Origin: Fimenecus sp045531435
GTDB taxonomy: Bacteria > Bacillota > Clostridia > Oscillospirales > Acutalibacteraceae
Assembly: GCA_045531435.1 (NCBI GenBank)
Contig: JAZSDZ010000034.1
Coordinates: 1 to 43,305 of the forward strand
DNA length: 43,305 nucleotides
Direction: 5' to 3'
The position numbers and the translations under genes were made by a program. Positions 6,708 through 13,944 of the stretch are shown one piece after another (the first letter of the stretch is position 1; the number at the start of each line of letters is the position of its first letter). A model generated the notes under the pieces. That model was not told the DNA's origin. It did not search any database and worked only from the letters and a program-made list of their open reading frames with translations.

Positions 6708-8056
6708 GACCTTTAAAAATAAAAGTAGAAGGGTTACTTAAAGCAGTCAAAAAAGGTCGTGGTGGCGTAAGTATCGCTCATCACAAAAACACAGCAGGAA
6801 TGCGAGTTATAAGAATTCCGACTCCCCCCTTTGTTCAGATTGCTATGAGACAGGGTATAGGTGCAGAATGTACTCCTGTGGTAAAAGTAGGGGATTACGT
6901 TAAACTCGGTCAGCTTATAGGTGATAGTGATGCATATATCAGTGCACCTGTTTATGCTTCAATTTCGGGTACAGTTACCGAAATTAAGGATATCAAGCTT
7001 TCAACAGGTGTTACATCAAAAGCGGTTATCATTGAGAGTGACGGACTTATGGCACCTGACGAATTTACACCACCCGTTGTAACAGATGCGAAAAGCCTTG
7101 TTGCAGCAGTACGTAAATCAGGTCTTGTGGGACTTGGCGGTGCAGGGTTCCCTGCTCATGTAAAGCTTAATCTTCCACAGGAGGCAAAAATTGATACTCT
7201 TATTATCAATGCTGCTGAATGTGAGCCATATATCACAGTTGACTATCGTGAGTGTGTTGAAAATAGTGTTAATATTATGCGTGGTGTTAATGCTGTCAGT
7301 AAATATCTTCGTATTGATAATGTTATCATTGCCGTTGAGGATAATAAACCAATCGCACTTCAGATATTAAAGGAAATTGCCGACAGTGCTGTTGAGGGCG
7401 AAAAGGTCAAGGTTATGGCACTTAAATCACAATATCCTCAAGGCGCTGAAAAAATGATTATTCAGTCTGCAACAGGCAGAAAGATGCCACCGGGAAAATT
7501 GCCGTCTGATGTTGGTTGCGTTGTAATGAACGTTGCAAGTATCGCATTTATTGGTCGTTATGTTGCAACGGGTAAACCACTTGTAAGCCGTAGTATGACA
7601 ATTGACGGTTCTGCAATCAAAACACCTAAAAATGTCCGTGTGCCGATTGGTACAATGATGGATTACATAGTTGATTATTGTGGTGGATTTACTGAAGACC
7701 CTGAAAAGATTGTTTGTGGTGGTCCTATGATGGGTTCTGCAATTACAAATATCAATTATCCTATACTTAAAGGCAATAACGCTTTGTTGGCTTTCAAGAA
7801 AGGTGACCTGAGCATTAAAAAGGAAACTGATTGTATCCGTTGCGGTCGTTGTGCAGCAGCGTGTCCACTTAATCTTGTTCCAACAAATATTGAGAAGTTT
7901 ACAAAAATCGGTGATATTCCGAAACTTAAACATTCAGGTGCGATGGTATGTATGGAGTGTGGCTCTTGTGCATATAGTTGCCCTGCAGGTAAGCCTTTAG
8001 TTCAGCATATGAGACTTGCAAAGGCAAAAATCAGAGAGGAGGAAGCAAAAAAATGA
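6704..8056 (+). CDS. rnfC: Rnf electron transport complex subunit RnfC
   Basis: A 450-residue peripheral subunit that takes electrons between NADH/FMN and the Rnf membrane part. An N-terminal barrel-sandwich region (IAHHKNTAGM, then GAECTPVVKVGDYVKLGQLI) is followed by the FMN/NADH Rossmann-type domain with GLGGAGFPAHVKL and NAAECEPYI. Two C-terminal [4Fe-4S] motifs follow: CIRCGRCAAACP and CMECGSCAYSCP. The lysine-rich alanine tail found in some proteobacterial RnfC proteins is absent, as usual in Firmicutes. Translation starts at GTG 6704, with AGGAG at 6691-6695, and overlaps the preceding stop codon; the end overlaps rnfD by ATGA. Confidence 0.96.
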   Translation: MRPLKIKVEGLLKAVKKGRGGVSIAHHKNTAGMRVIRIPTPPFVQIAMRQGIGAECTPVVKVGDYVKLGQLIGDSDAYISAPVYASISGTVTEIKDIKLSTGVTSKAVIIESDGLMAPDEFTPPVVTDAKSLVAAVRKSGLVGLGGAGFPAHVKLNLPQEAKIDTLIINAAECEPYITVDYRECVENSVNIMRGVNAVSKYLRIDNVIIAVEDNKPIALQILKEIADSAVEGEKVKVMALKSQYPQGAEKMIIQSATGRKMPPGKLPSDVGCVVMNVASIAFIGRYVATGKPLVSRSMTIDGSAIKTPKNVRVPIGTMMDYIVDYCGGFTEDPEKIVCGGPMMGSAITNINYPILKGNNALLAFKKGDLSIKKETDCIRCGRCAAACPLNLVPTNIEKFTKIGDIPKLKHSGAMVCMECGSCAYSCPAGKPLVQHMRLAKAKIREEEAKK

Positions 8057-9075
8057 GCGAAATAACAAAAAAACTTGTTGTCAGTGCATCGCCACATTTC
8101 CGCTCAAGGACAACAACTACAATGATTATGCTTGATGTTATAATCGCAATGATTCCTGCTCTTGTGGCATCGGTAATCCTTTTTGGTTATCGTTCCTTTG
8201 TACTTACATCAGTTTCGGTAATTTCCTGTGTGGTTTTTGAGTATCTATCACGAAAGGTTATGAAGAGACATAATACAATAAGTGACTTGAGTGCAGTTGT
8301 AACAGGTATGCTTTTAGCATTCAATCTTCCTTCAACAATGCCATACTGGATGGTGATTATCGGTGCATTTATTGCAATTGTAATTGCAAAACAATTCTTT
8401 GGCGGTATCGGTAATAACTTTGTTAACCCTGCCTTAATTGGTAGAATTGTTCTTATGGCATCGTATCCTTCGCAAATCGGTAATTTTGTAGCACCATTTT
8501 CTCATAAAGGTGGAGTGGATGCAGTTACAACTGCAACACCACTTGCACAGATGACATCGGTTTATTCAGCTGAGAATATTGGAACTGCGATTGATACAGC
8601 AGGACTTCCTTCACTTCTTGATATGTTCCTTGGTGTAAAAGGTGGTTGTCTTGGTGAGGTTTGTGTTATCGCATTGATTATCGGCTTTGTTTACCTTGTA
8701 ATCCGTAAGGTTATTTCACCAGTGATTCCTCTTGTTTATGTTGGAACAGTTGCTGTTGCAATGCTTATAGCAGGTAAAGGTGATTTCACATTTGTGGCAT
8801 ATCAGGTAATGGCAGGTGGTCTTGTTCTTGGTGCTGTATTCATGGCAACTGACTATACAACATCTCCTGTTTCATTTAAGGGTAAAATCATTTATGCAAT
8901 CGGTTGTGGTATTCTTACTTCATTAATTCGTATCTTTGGTTCATTACCTGAAGGTGTATCGTTCTCAATCATTATTATGAATATCCTTGTTCCTCATATT
9001 GAGCATATTACAACGGCAAGACCTTTTGGTGAAGTCAAGGAAAAAAAGAAAAAGAAGGAGGCTGAAGCAAAATGA
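8053..9075 (+). CDS. rnfD: Rnf complex subunit RnfD
   Basis: A 340-residue integral membrane subunit with about nine to ten hydrophobic segments, related to NqrB. The segment VDAVTTATPLAQM (about residues 155-167) matches the flavinylation loop of the family, with Thr162 the likely acceptor of covalent FMN added by ApbE. FGGIGNNFVNPALIGR (116-131) and FMATDYTTSPVS are other conserved loops. The C-terminus is highly charged (KEKKKKKEAEAK). The first bases overlap rnfC and the last overlap rnfG, both by ATGA. Confidence 0.96.
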   Translation: MSEITKKLVVSASPHFRSRTTTTMIMLDVIIAMIPALVASVILFGYRSFVLTSVSVISCVVFEYLSRKVMKRHNTISDLSAVVTGMLLAFNLPSTMPYWMVIIGAFIAIVIAKQFFGGIGNNFVNPALIGRIVLMASYPSQIGNFVAPFSHKGGVDAVTTATPLAQMTSVYSAENIGTAIDTAGLPSLLDMFLGVKGGCLGEVCVIALIIGFVYLVIRKVISPVIPLVYVGTVAVAMLIAGKGDFTFVAYQVMAGGLVLGAVFMATDYTTSPVSFKGKIIYAIGCGILTSLIRIFGSLPEGVSFSIIIMNILVPHIEHITTARPFGEVKEKKKKKEAEAK

Positions 9076-9638
9076 AGAAGTTCGATTTAAAAGAAATTCT
9101 CATTCCAACAGTTTCACTCTTTCTTATCTGTACAATTGTAACGCTTTTATTGGCGGTAACAAATTCCGTCACTAAACCAAAAATCGCACAGTTACAGATT
9201 GAAACAGCAAATAAAACAAAGGGTGCAGTCCTCTCAGTAGCAGAAAGTTTTTCAGATGAAAAAACAGTTGATTTAAATGGTGTTACATACTCCTATTTTG
9301 AAGGCTATGACAAGGATAGTAAAATCGCAGGTTATGTTTTTACAACATCAGCAAAAGGTTATGGTGGAGATATCGTAACAATGGTTGGTGTGAAGGCTGA
9401 CGGCACAATTTCGGGAATGGATTTTCTTTCAATTTCTGAAACTGCTGGTCTTGGTATGAATGCGGATTCTGATGATTTTAAATCACAATTCGTAGGTAAG
9501 AGTGATAGAATCGGTCTTAGTAAAAATAATCCTGCCGATAATGAAATTCAGGCACTTACCGGTGCTACAATTACATCAAAGGCGGTTACAGATGCAGTTA
9601 ATATTGCATTGGACCTTTTTGAGGAGGTGAATAACTGA
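9072..9638 (+). CDS. rnfG: Rnf complex subunit RnfG, FMN-binding
   Basis: A 188-residue protein with one N-terminal membrane segment (about 10-29) and an extracytoplasmic FMN-binding domain. The motif ALTGATITSKAV (161-172) is the flavin attachment site, with Thr166 expected to carry FMN through phosphodiester linkage. The SETAGLGMN stretch (122-130) is the conserved flavin-binding loop. It passes electrons between RnfD and the rest of the complex. It is embedded between rnfD and rnfE, with its stop TGA overlapping the rnfE ATG. Confidence 0.96.
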   Translation: MKKFDLKEILIPTVSLFLICTIVTLLLAVTNSVTKPKIAQLQIETANKTKGAVLSVAESFSDEKTVDLNGVTYSYFEGYDKDSKIAGYVFTTSAKGYGGDIVTMVGVKADGTISGMDFLSISETAGLGMNADSDDFKSQFVGKSDRIGLSKNNPADNEIQALTGATITSKAVTDAVNIALDLFEEVNN

Positions 9639-10339
9639 TGGCAGAAAAGAATTCAATTGTAAAGGAATTTTCTAAAGGTCTTATTAAAGAAAATCCCGTT
9701 TTAAGACTTGTGCTTGGTACTTGTCCTACACTTGCAACATCAACATCTGTTGAAAGTGCAATTGGTATGGGACTGGCAGCCACAGTTGTTCTCGTTTGCT
9801 CAAATATCGTTATTTCGGCATTGAGAAAAGTTATTCCGTCAAAAGTCCGTATTCCGGCATATGTTGTTATTATTGCAGGGTTCGTTTCAATTGTTCAGAT
9901 GCTTGTAAAAGCCTTTCTGCCACAGATTGACGAGATGCTTGGCGTTTATCTTCCACTTATCGTTGTTAACTGCATTATTCTTGGTCGTGCCGAAGCATTT
10001 GCAAGTAAAAATACAGTCCTTTATTCAGCGGTTGATGGTTTAGGTATGGGCGTGGGATTTACTGCAGCACTCTTACTTATGGCAGGTATCCGTGAATTTA
10101 TAGGTGCAGGTTCAATTGCAGGATTTACTGTTTTTCCTGAAGCTATCCCACCAATGACAATATTTGTTTTAGCTCCTGGTGGTTTCTTTGTATTTGGTAT
10201 TCTCATTGCCCTTGCAAATAAAGTTGCAGAAAGTAACGGAAAGCAAAAAGCAGAGCTTAAAGGATGTTCGGCTTGTCCGATGGCATCAACCTGTACACTT
10301 GTTGGCTCAAAAGATGCATGTAAGGAGGATACAAAATGA
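9638..10339 (+). CDS. rnfE: Rnf complex subunit RnfE
   Basis: A 233-residue membrane subunit with six hydrophobic segments, homologous to NqrD. Cys29 in LGTCPTLA and Cys112 in VVNCIILG are the family positions that, with the matching pair in RnfA, hold an intramembrane iron-sulphur cluster. After the last membrane segment there is a soluble tail with four cysteines (210, 213, 219, 228; GCSACPMASTC then SKDAC). Cysteine-containing tails are a feature of some clostridial RnfE proteins and their role is unclear. The gene overlaps rnfG and rnfA at its ends. Confidence 0.95.
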   Translation: MAEKNSIVKEFSKGLIKENPVLRLVLGTCPTLATSTSVESAIGMGLAATVVLVCSNIVISALRKVIPSKVRIPAYVVIIAGFVSIVQMLVKAFLPQIDEMLGVYLPLIVVNCIILGRAEAFASKNTVLYSAVDGLGMGVGFTAALLLMAGIREFIGAGSIAGFTVFPEAIPPMTIFVLAPGGFFVFGILIALANKVAESNGKQKAELKGCSACPMASTCTLVGSKDACKEDTK

Positions 10340-10926
10340 TTAAAGTGTTTTTAGCAATTCTTCTTACAGGAATTTTAACTGACAACTTTATCCTTTCAAA
10401 ATTCCTTGGTATTTGTCCATTCCTTGGAGTTTCTAAAAAGGTCAATACCGCAGTTGGCATGAGCGCTGCTGTTATTTTTGTTATGGTGCTTTCAACTGCT
10501 GTTACATTCCCAATTAATACATTGCTTGTGAATAACGATATGGAATATTTACAGACAATTGTATTTATTCTTGTTATTGCTGCCCTTGTTCAGCTTGTTG
10601 AGGTTATTCTTAAAAAGTATATGGTAGCTCTTTACAATTCATTGGGAATTTATCTTCCACTTATCACAACAAACTGTGCTGTTCTCGGTGTTGTTCTTCT
10701 TAATATTGAAGAAGGATATACTTTCTGGGAATCAATTGTATCATCTCTTGGCGCAGGTTTAGGCTTTATGGTGGCTATGATTATGTTTGCCGGTGTCCGT
10801 GAAAGACTTGAGGGTGCAGATATTCCAAAGAGTTTACAGGGACTTCCAATTACTCTTGTTTCAGCATCTCTTGTGTCAATGTCATTTTTAGGTTTCACAG
10901 GACTTGTTGAAAACATTTTCAACTAA
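10336..10926 (+). CDS. rnfA: Rnf complex subunit RnfA
   Basis: A 196-residue membrane subunit with six hydrophobic segments, homologous to NqrE and inverted relative to RnfE. Cys27 (LGICPFLG) and Cys114 (TTNCAVLG) are the conserved partners of the RnfE cysteines in the membrane iron-sulphur site. Length and pattern are normal for the family. Its ATG overlaps the rnfE stop by ATGA, with AAGGAGG just upstream inside rnfE. Confidence 0.96.
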   Translation: MIKVFLAILLTGILTDNFILSKFLGICPFLGVSKKVNTAVGMSAAVIFVMVLSTAVTFPINTLLVNNDMEYLQTIVFILVIAALVQLVEVILKKYMVALYNSLGIYLPLITTNCAVLGVVLLNIEEGYTFWESIVSSLGAGLGFMVAMIMFAGVRERLEGADIPKSLQGLPITLVSASLVSMSFLGFTGLVENIFN

Positions 10927-10938
10927 GGAGGGAATAAG

Positions 10939-11745
10939 ATGGATATTTTAACTGCTGTTTTAATTGTGGCTGTAATCGGTCTTGTTCTCGGACTTGGACT
11001 TGCTGTCGCATCAATCGTTTTTGCTGTGCCAAAGGATGAAAAGGCAGAGGCTGTACGCGAGTGTCTGCCTGGCGCTAACTGTGGTGCGTGTGGTTTCTCG
11101 GGTTGTGATGGTTATGCTGCTGCACTTGCAAAAGGTGAAACTGATAATACAGCCCTTTGTTCACCTGGTGGTAATGCGGTGTCAAAGGATATCGCTGCTC
11201 TTTTAGGGCTTGAAGCAGGTGAGGTTATGCCTGAGGCTGCTGTTGTGCTTTGTATGGGCCATAATGAAATTGCAAAGCGCAAATATGAATATCAGGGTGT
11301 TGATAGTTGTGTAATGGCTTCACAGCTTTATAACGGACCAAAAGAATGTGTGTATGGTTGTCTTGGACTTGGCGACTGTGTTGCTGCTTGTCCGTATAAT
11401 GCAATCCATATTTGCAATGGTGTTGCCAGAATCAATCCGGTTGAATGCCGTGCATGTAAAATGTGCGTGAATACTTGTCCGAAAGGACTTATTGAAATGA
11501 TGCCACTCCATCGTATTACTGCTGCTGTACTTTGCAAGAACCATAATAAAGGTGCGATTACAAGAAAAGAATGTACTGCAGGTTGTATTGGCTGTATGAA
11601 ATGTGTTAAGACTTGTGAATATGATGCCGTAAAGGTTGAAAACTTTGTTGCACATGTTGACTATCACAAGTGCATCGGTTGCGGTAAATGTCACGAGGTT
11701 TGCCCCGTTGGTGTTATTGACCTTGTTGATATGAAGAAGGTATAA
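10939..11745 (+). CDS. rnfB: Rnf complex ferredoxin subunit RnfB
   Basis: A 268-residue subunit that receives electrons from reduced ferredoxin. An N-terminal membrane anchor (about 5-29) is followed by the Fe-S domain with Cys42, 48, 51, 56 and 74 (NCGACGFSGC). Four ferredoxin-type quartets follow: 137/141/147/151, 170/173/176/180, 216/219/222/226 (with an extra Cys212) and 245/248/251/255. That makes about five [4Fe-4S] sites, within the range seen in clostridial RnfB. It is the last gene of the operon, 12 bases after rnfA with AAGGAGG in the gap, and two terminator hairpins follow. Confidence 0.96.
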   Translation: MDILTAVLIVAVIGLVLGLGLAVASIVFAVPKDEKAEAVRECLPGANCGACGFSGCDGYAAALAKGETDNTALCSPGGNAVSKDIAALLGLEAGEVMPEAAVVLCMGHNEIAKRKYEYQGVDSCVMASQLYNGPKECVYGCLGLGDCVAACPYNAIHICNGVARINPVECRACKMCVNTCPKGLIEMMPLHRITAAVLCKNHNKGAITRKECTAGCIGCMKCVKTCEYDAVKVENFVAHVDYHKCIGCGKCHEVCPVGVIDLVDMKKV

Positions 11746-11755
11746 TAGAAAATAA

Positions 11756-11792
11756 AATTCCCTGTTGAGATTTTCAGCAGGGAATTCTTTTT
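11756..11792 (+). terminator. terminator of the apbE-rnf operon
   Basis: Arms AATTCCCTG (11756-11764) and CAGGGAATT (11778-11786), extended inside the loop by further pairs, are followed by CTTTTTG. It starts 11 bases after the rnfB stop. Confidence 0.85.
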
Positions 11793-11803
11793 GAATAGAA
11801 TAA

Positions 11804-11845
11804 AAAAGATGACTGCCAAATTAATTGACAGCCATCTTTTTTTAT
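11804..11845. terminator. second, bidirectional terminator hairpin
   Basis: An imperfect 12-bp stem (11808-11819 with 11825-11836, two mismatches) has T runs on both sides: CTTTTTTT downstream on the plus strand and CTTTTTTA on the minus strand. It can back up the rnf terminator and also stop transcription coming from the minus-strand promoter at 12055-12083. Confidence 0.65.
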
Positions 11846-11878
11846 GAGAAAAATTATTATGAAAAAACCTAAGTTAAC

Positions 11879-11897
11879 GACTTCACAATCTGAAGTC
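11879..11897 (-). other. perfect 7-bp hairpin downstream of the candidate small RNA stem
   Basis: GACTTCA (11879-11885) and TGAAGTC (11891-11897) flank a 5-base loop. On the minus strand it sits just after the U tract of the 17-bp stem and 11 bases before another T run, so it may be a second RNA hairpin or a weak second terminator. Confidence 0.45.
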
Positions 11898-11902
11898 TAT
11901 AT

Positions 11903-12048
11903 ATAAAAAATTTCTGTACAACGGGAAATAGGGATTGGTGTTATACTTTATGAAAAAGGAAAGGGAAAATTTATTGGGGATTGGAAAACCCGCCGTACAG
12001 AAATTGTGAACGATCAACTGAGCTTTATTTATTCTCCGCTTTCGTTGT
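11903..12048 (-). ncRNA. candidate structured small RNA of unknown family
   Basis: A strong promoter at 12055-12083 would start a minus-strand transcript near 12048. The transcript first forms a small hairpin (AACGA paired with UCGUU, enclosing GAG/CUC), then a 17-bp stem between 12005-11989 and 11925-11909, followed directly by six U residues as in an intrinsic terminator. Two positions of the stem are G-U pairs on the minus strand but would be A-C mismatches on the plus strand, which supports minus-strand transcription. The loop of about 63 bases is almost free of G and carries CCAAUCCC twice and a CCCUUUCCUUUUU tract. No open frame explains it. It does not match the signatures I know for tmRNA, RNase P RNA or SRP RNA; 6S RNA is a weaker alternative. 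If the U tract is read through, it would end near 11804. Confidence 0.55.
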
Positions 12049-12054
12049 GTATAT

Positions 12055-12083
12055 ATAATAACAGAAGAAAAACAAAAAGTCAA
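12055..12083 (-). promoter_or_regulatory. strong promoter for the candidate small RNA
   Basis: On the minus strand TTGACT (12078-12083) and TATTAT (12055-12060) are exactly 17 bases apart. No coding gene lies downstream before the terminators, so it most likely serves an RNA gene. Confidence 0.7.
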
Positions 12084-12089
12084 GTATTT

Positions 12090-12132
12090 TTGCACAATAA
12101 AATTATTAAATATTTGTGAATGTTGCACAAAT
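12090..12132 (-). promoter_or_regulatory. paired TTGTGCAA sites upstream of the small RNA promoter
   Basis: The octamer TTGTGCAA (minus strand) occurs at 12090-12097 and 12123-12130, 33 bases apart, about three helical turns. A further copy in the other orientation is at 12278-12285. The distal site also forms an inverted repeat, ATTTGTG (12113-12119) with CACAAAT (12126-12132). This could be a regulator binding region. Confidence 0.35.
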
Positions 12133-12305
12133 AAATTGTTAATTAAAATATTTGCAGGGTGTGTAATAATTTTTTATTAAAAAGTGAGATTTTGTGAAAA
12201 TTATACAAATATGAAGCCTAATAATAGTAACAAATGATAATGGAAAGTGTGTAAGTAAACAAAAAATCTTTAAAAGTTTGTGCAATTTTTTTATTAATTC
12301 AAAAT
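12133..12305. other. AT-rich intergenic stretch, nothing coding recognised
   Basis: This remainder of the 611-base gap between rnfB and the sugar symporter gene holds one more TTGTGCAA octamer at 12278-12285 and otherwise no frame, promoter or RNA structure that I can support. Confidence 0.5.
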
Positions 12306-12341
12306 AAAATGCACTTGTCAGAATTCTGATAAGTGCATTTT
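12306..12341 (-). terminator. terminator of the GPH symporter gene
   Basis: AAAATGCACTT (12306-12316) pairs with AAGTGCATTTT (12331-12341), with inner pairs around an AATT loop. The stem is flanked by A/T runs on both sides. It begins 16 bases after the symporter stop on the minus strand. Confidence 0.75.
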
Positions 12342-12356
12342 ATAAACTTTATTAAA

Positions 12357-13835
12357 TTATTCCTTTTCTGACATTTCAGCACGTTTCTCTAAAAGTGCAT
12401 TGTGGTAGTCTTCCTTTGTTTTTCCTGTAAGTTTGTAGAAGAAGAATGGTACACCTGCAAGGAACATCATAAAGCCATGCATAATTGTGTAGAAGAAGAG
12501 TAGTGTGACTTTTGTATCAAGGCTTTGAACAGGGTTAGGAACAAGGTCTGTTGGTTGAATGTAACCGATAATTGAACCATCGCCATAGAGGAGAAGTGGT
12601 GCTACTGTACTTGCGATTGTACCACTTATAAGTGTACCGATACCAATGACAAATGGGAAAGATGCGTCAAGTCGTTTACCTGTTTTAAGCTCGATTGTTT
12701 CAAGTACATCAGCCTGGAACATAGAAGGCAGGAGATTTGAAGCACCGAACTGAAGACCGATAAGGAATAAGAATACGATAAATACAACCTGTAAAATGCT
12801 GTTGCCTGTTGTGAAATATGCATAACCAACACCAAACGCAATACAGTTAGCACAGAGTGAATAAATACCACTTGCAATGTAAAGCTGACGGGCATCAAAT
12901 TTCTTAAGTAAGAAGTTGATTACAAGCATACCGACTGCCGTACCGATACCAACAGGAAGAACGAAGAGAATCTTCTTTGAAATATCCCCAAGAACTGCAG
13001 CTGCCATAAATGCTTCCATATATGTTGAAATACCACGGAAACTCTTTAAGAATTCAGAAATAATGATTGTCCAAGCATATTTATTTGTAACAATATCCTT
13101 AAAGCCTAAAAGAGGATTTTTCTTTTCAGCAGTATAGACTGTTCTTTCGCGAACAACTTTCATACCAAGAAGAACTGTGATAATACCGACAACACCGCAA
13201 AGGGCTGCTGAAATTATGTACTGAAGACCTTCAACGCTTCGGATACTTGTTCCTGTAACAGCCTCAATAAGTTCAGGATTATCCTTGCTCCAGATAAGAC
13301 CCACAACAAGAACAATAACAACAGGAGCAGAATTACCGACAGCAGAAGAAATCGAACGGAATGAAAGTACTTGGTCACGCTCTTTAAGATTTGGAGTCAT
13401 AACATTGGCAACCATATTGATTGAATTGCCGAATGTGCCGAACACACTCCATAATACTGCGAGAGTGATAATATAAATAAAGAGTATTGTGCCTGAAAGT
13501 CCCGGTGGTGCCCAGAATGAAAGCATCATAACAATTGCCATAGGAATTGCTACAAGCATTGCAATTGGTCTGAATTTACCACCTTTGCCCATTCGTCTGC
13601 CGTCAATATACATAACGATAAAGAAGTTAAGAACAAATGGAATAACAGCTGTCAAAAGATTGAAGAGAGATGTCTGTTCTTCAGGAAGTCTTAAAACATT
13701 AACAAGATATGCATTTCGGTTACCGCCAACCATACCTGTCATTGTAGTGTAGAAGAATACACCCATTAAATACAGAATAAATTCACTTTTGCCAACGTGC
13801 TTTTGCTCGGTATTTGTTGTAGTCGAACTACTCAT
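12357..13835 (-). CDS. GPH-family (MFS) sugar:cation symporter
   Basis: A 492-residue membrane transporter with about 12 hydrophobic segments. The GPH layout (glycoside-pentoside-hexuronide:cation symporters) is seen in YLVNVLRLPEEQ near residue 42, followed by DGRRMGKGGKFRP in the loop after helix 2, the equivalent of the family's 'D....G+.RP' motif, and by NPLLGFKDIVTNKYAW in the central loop. It should import a glycoside or oligosaccharide with Na+ or H+. The ATG at 13835 follows AAGGTGGG; an upstream in-frame start at 13883 lies in the promoter palindrome and is unlikely. It stands alone between terminators, so its substrate cannot be read from an operon, but several cytosolic glycosidases are encoded nearby. 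Confidence 0.9.
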   Translation of the reverse strand: MSSSTTTNTEQKHVGKSEFILYLMGVFFYTTMTGMVGGNRNAYLVNVLRLPEEQTSLFNLLTAVIPFVLNFFIVMYIDGRRMGKGGKFRPIAMLVAIPMAIVMMLSFWAPPGLSGTILFIYIITLAVLWSVFGTFGNSINMVANVMTPNLKERDQVLSFRSISSAVGNSAPVVIVLVVGLIWSKDNPELIEAVTGTSIRSVEGLQYIISAALCGVVGIITVLLGMKVVRERTVYTAEKKNPLLGFKDIVTNKYAWTIIISEFLKSFRGISTYMEAFMAAAVLGDISKKILFVLPVGIGTAVGMLVINFLLKKFDARQLYIASGIYSLCANCIAFGVGYAYFTTGNSILQVVFIVFLFLIGLQFGASNLLPSMFQADVLETIELKTGKRLDASFPFVIGIGTLISGTIASTVAPLLLYGDGSIIGYIQPTDLVPNPVQSLDTKVTLLFFYTIMHGFMMFLAGVPFFFYKLTGKTKEDYHNALLEKRAEMSEKE

Positions 13836-13861
13836 AAAATCCCACCTTTTTATAATATATA

Positions 13862-13880
13862 CAATTATATCATATAATTG
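13862..13880 (-). promoter_or_regulatory. perfect 19-bp palindrome in the symporter promoter region
   Basis: CAATTATAT (13862-13870) and ATATAATTG (13872-13880) are exact inverted repeats around one base. TTGCAA beside it and TATATA or TATATT further on give an approximate promoter with the palindrome in the spacer, which is a typical repressor position. Confidence 0.5.
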
Positions 13881-13891
13881 CAAAACAAAAA

Positions 13892-13924
13892 AGACCGCTT
13901 ATTTCACGAAAAAATAAACGGTCT
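13892..13924 (-). terminator. terminator of the tmk-trmB operon
   Basis: AGACCG then TTATTT (13892-13904) pairs with AAATAA then CGGTCT (13912-13924), with one mismatch. On the minus strand the stem is followed by a T6 run. It lies 21 bases after the trmB stop. Confidence 0.8.
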
Positions 13925-13944
13925 GTTGTTTAATTTTACTATTT

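Noticed and set aside
11903..12048. 6S RNA
   Set aside because: A 6S RNA should have a closing stem, a central bubble and a long, mostly paired terminal hairpin. Here the loop is about 63 bases and nearly G-free. I keep it as an alternative, not as the call.
11883..12128. 81-residue minus-strand frame between rnfB and the GPH symporter gene
   Set aside because: It begins upstream of the strong promoter at 12055-12083, has no ribosome site, reads through the 17-bp stem and has unusual composition (rich in Phe, Ile, Asn). The region is better explained as an RNA gene.
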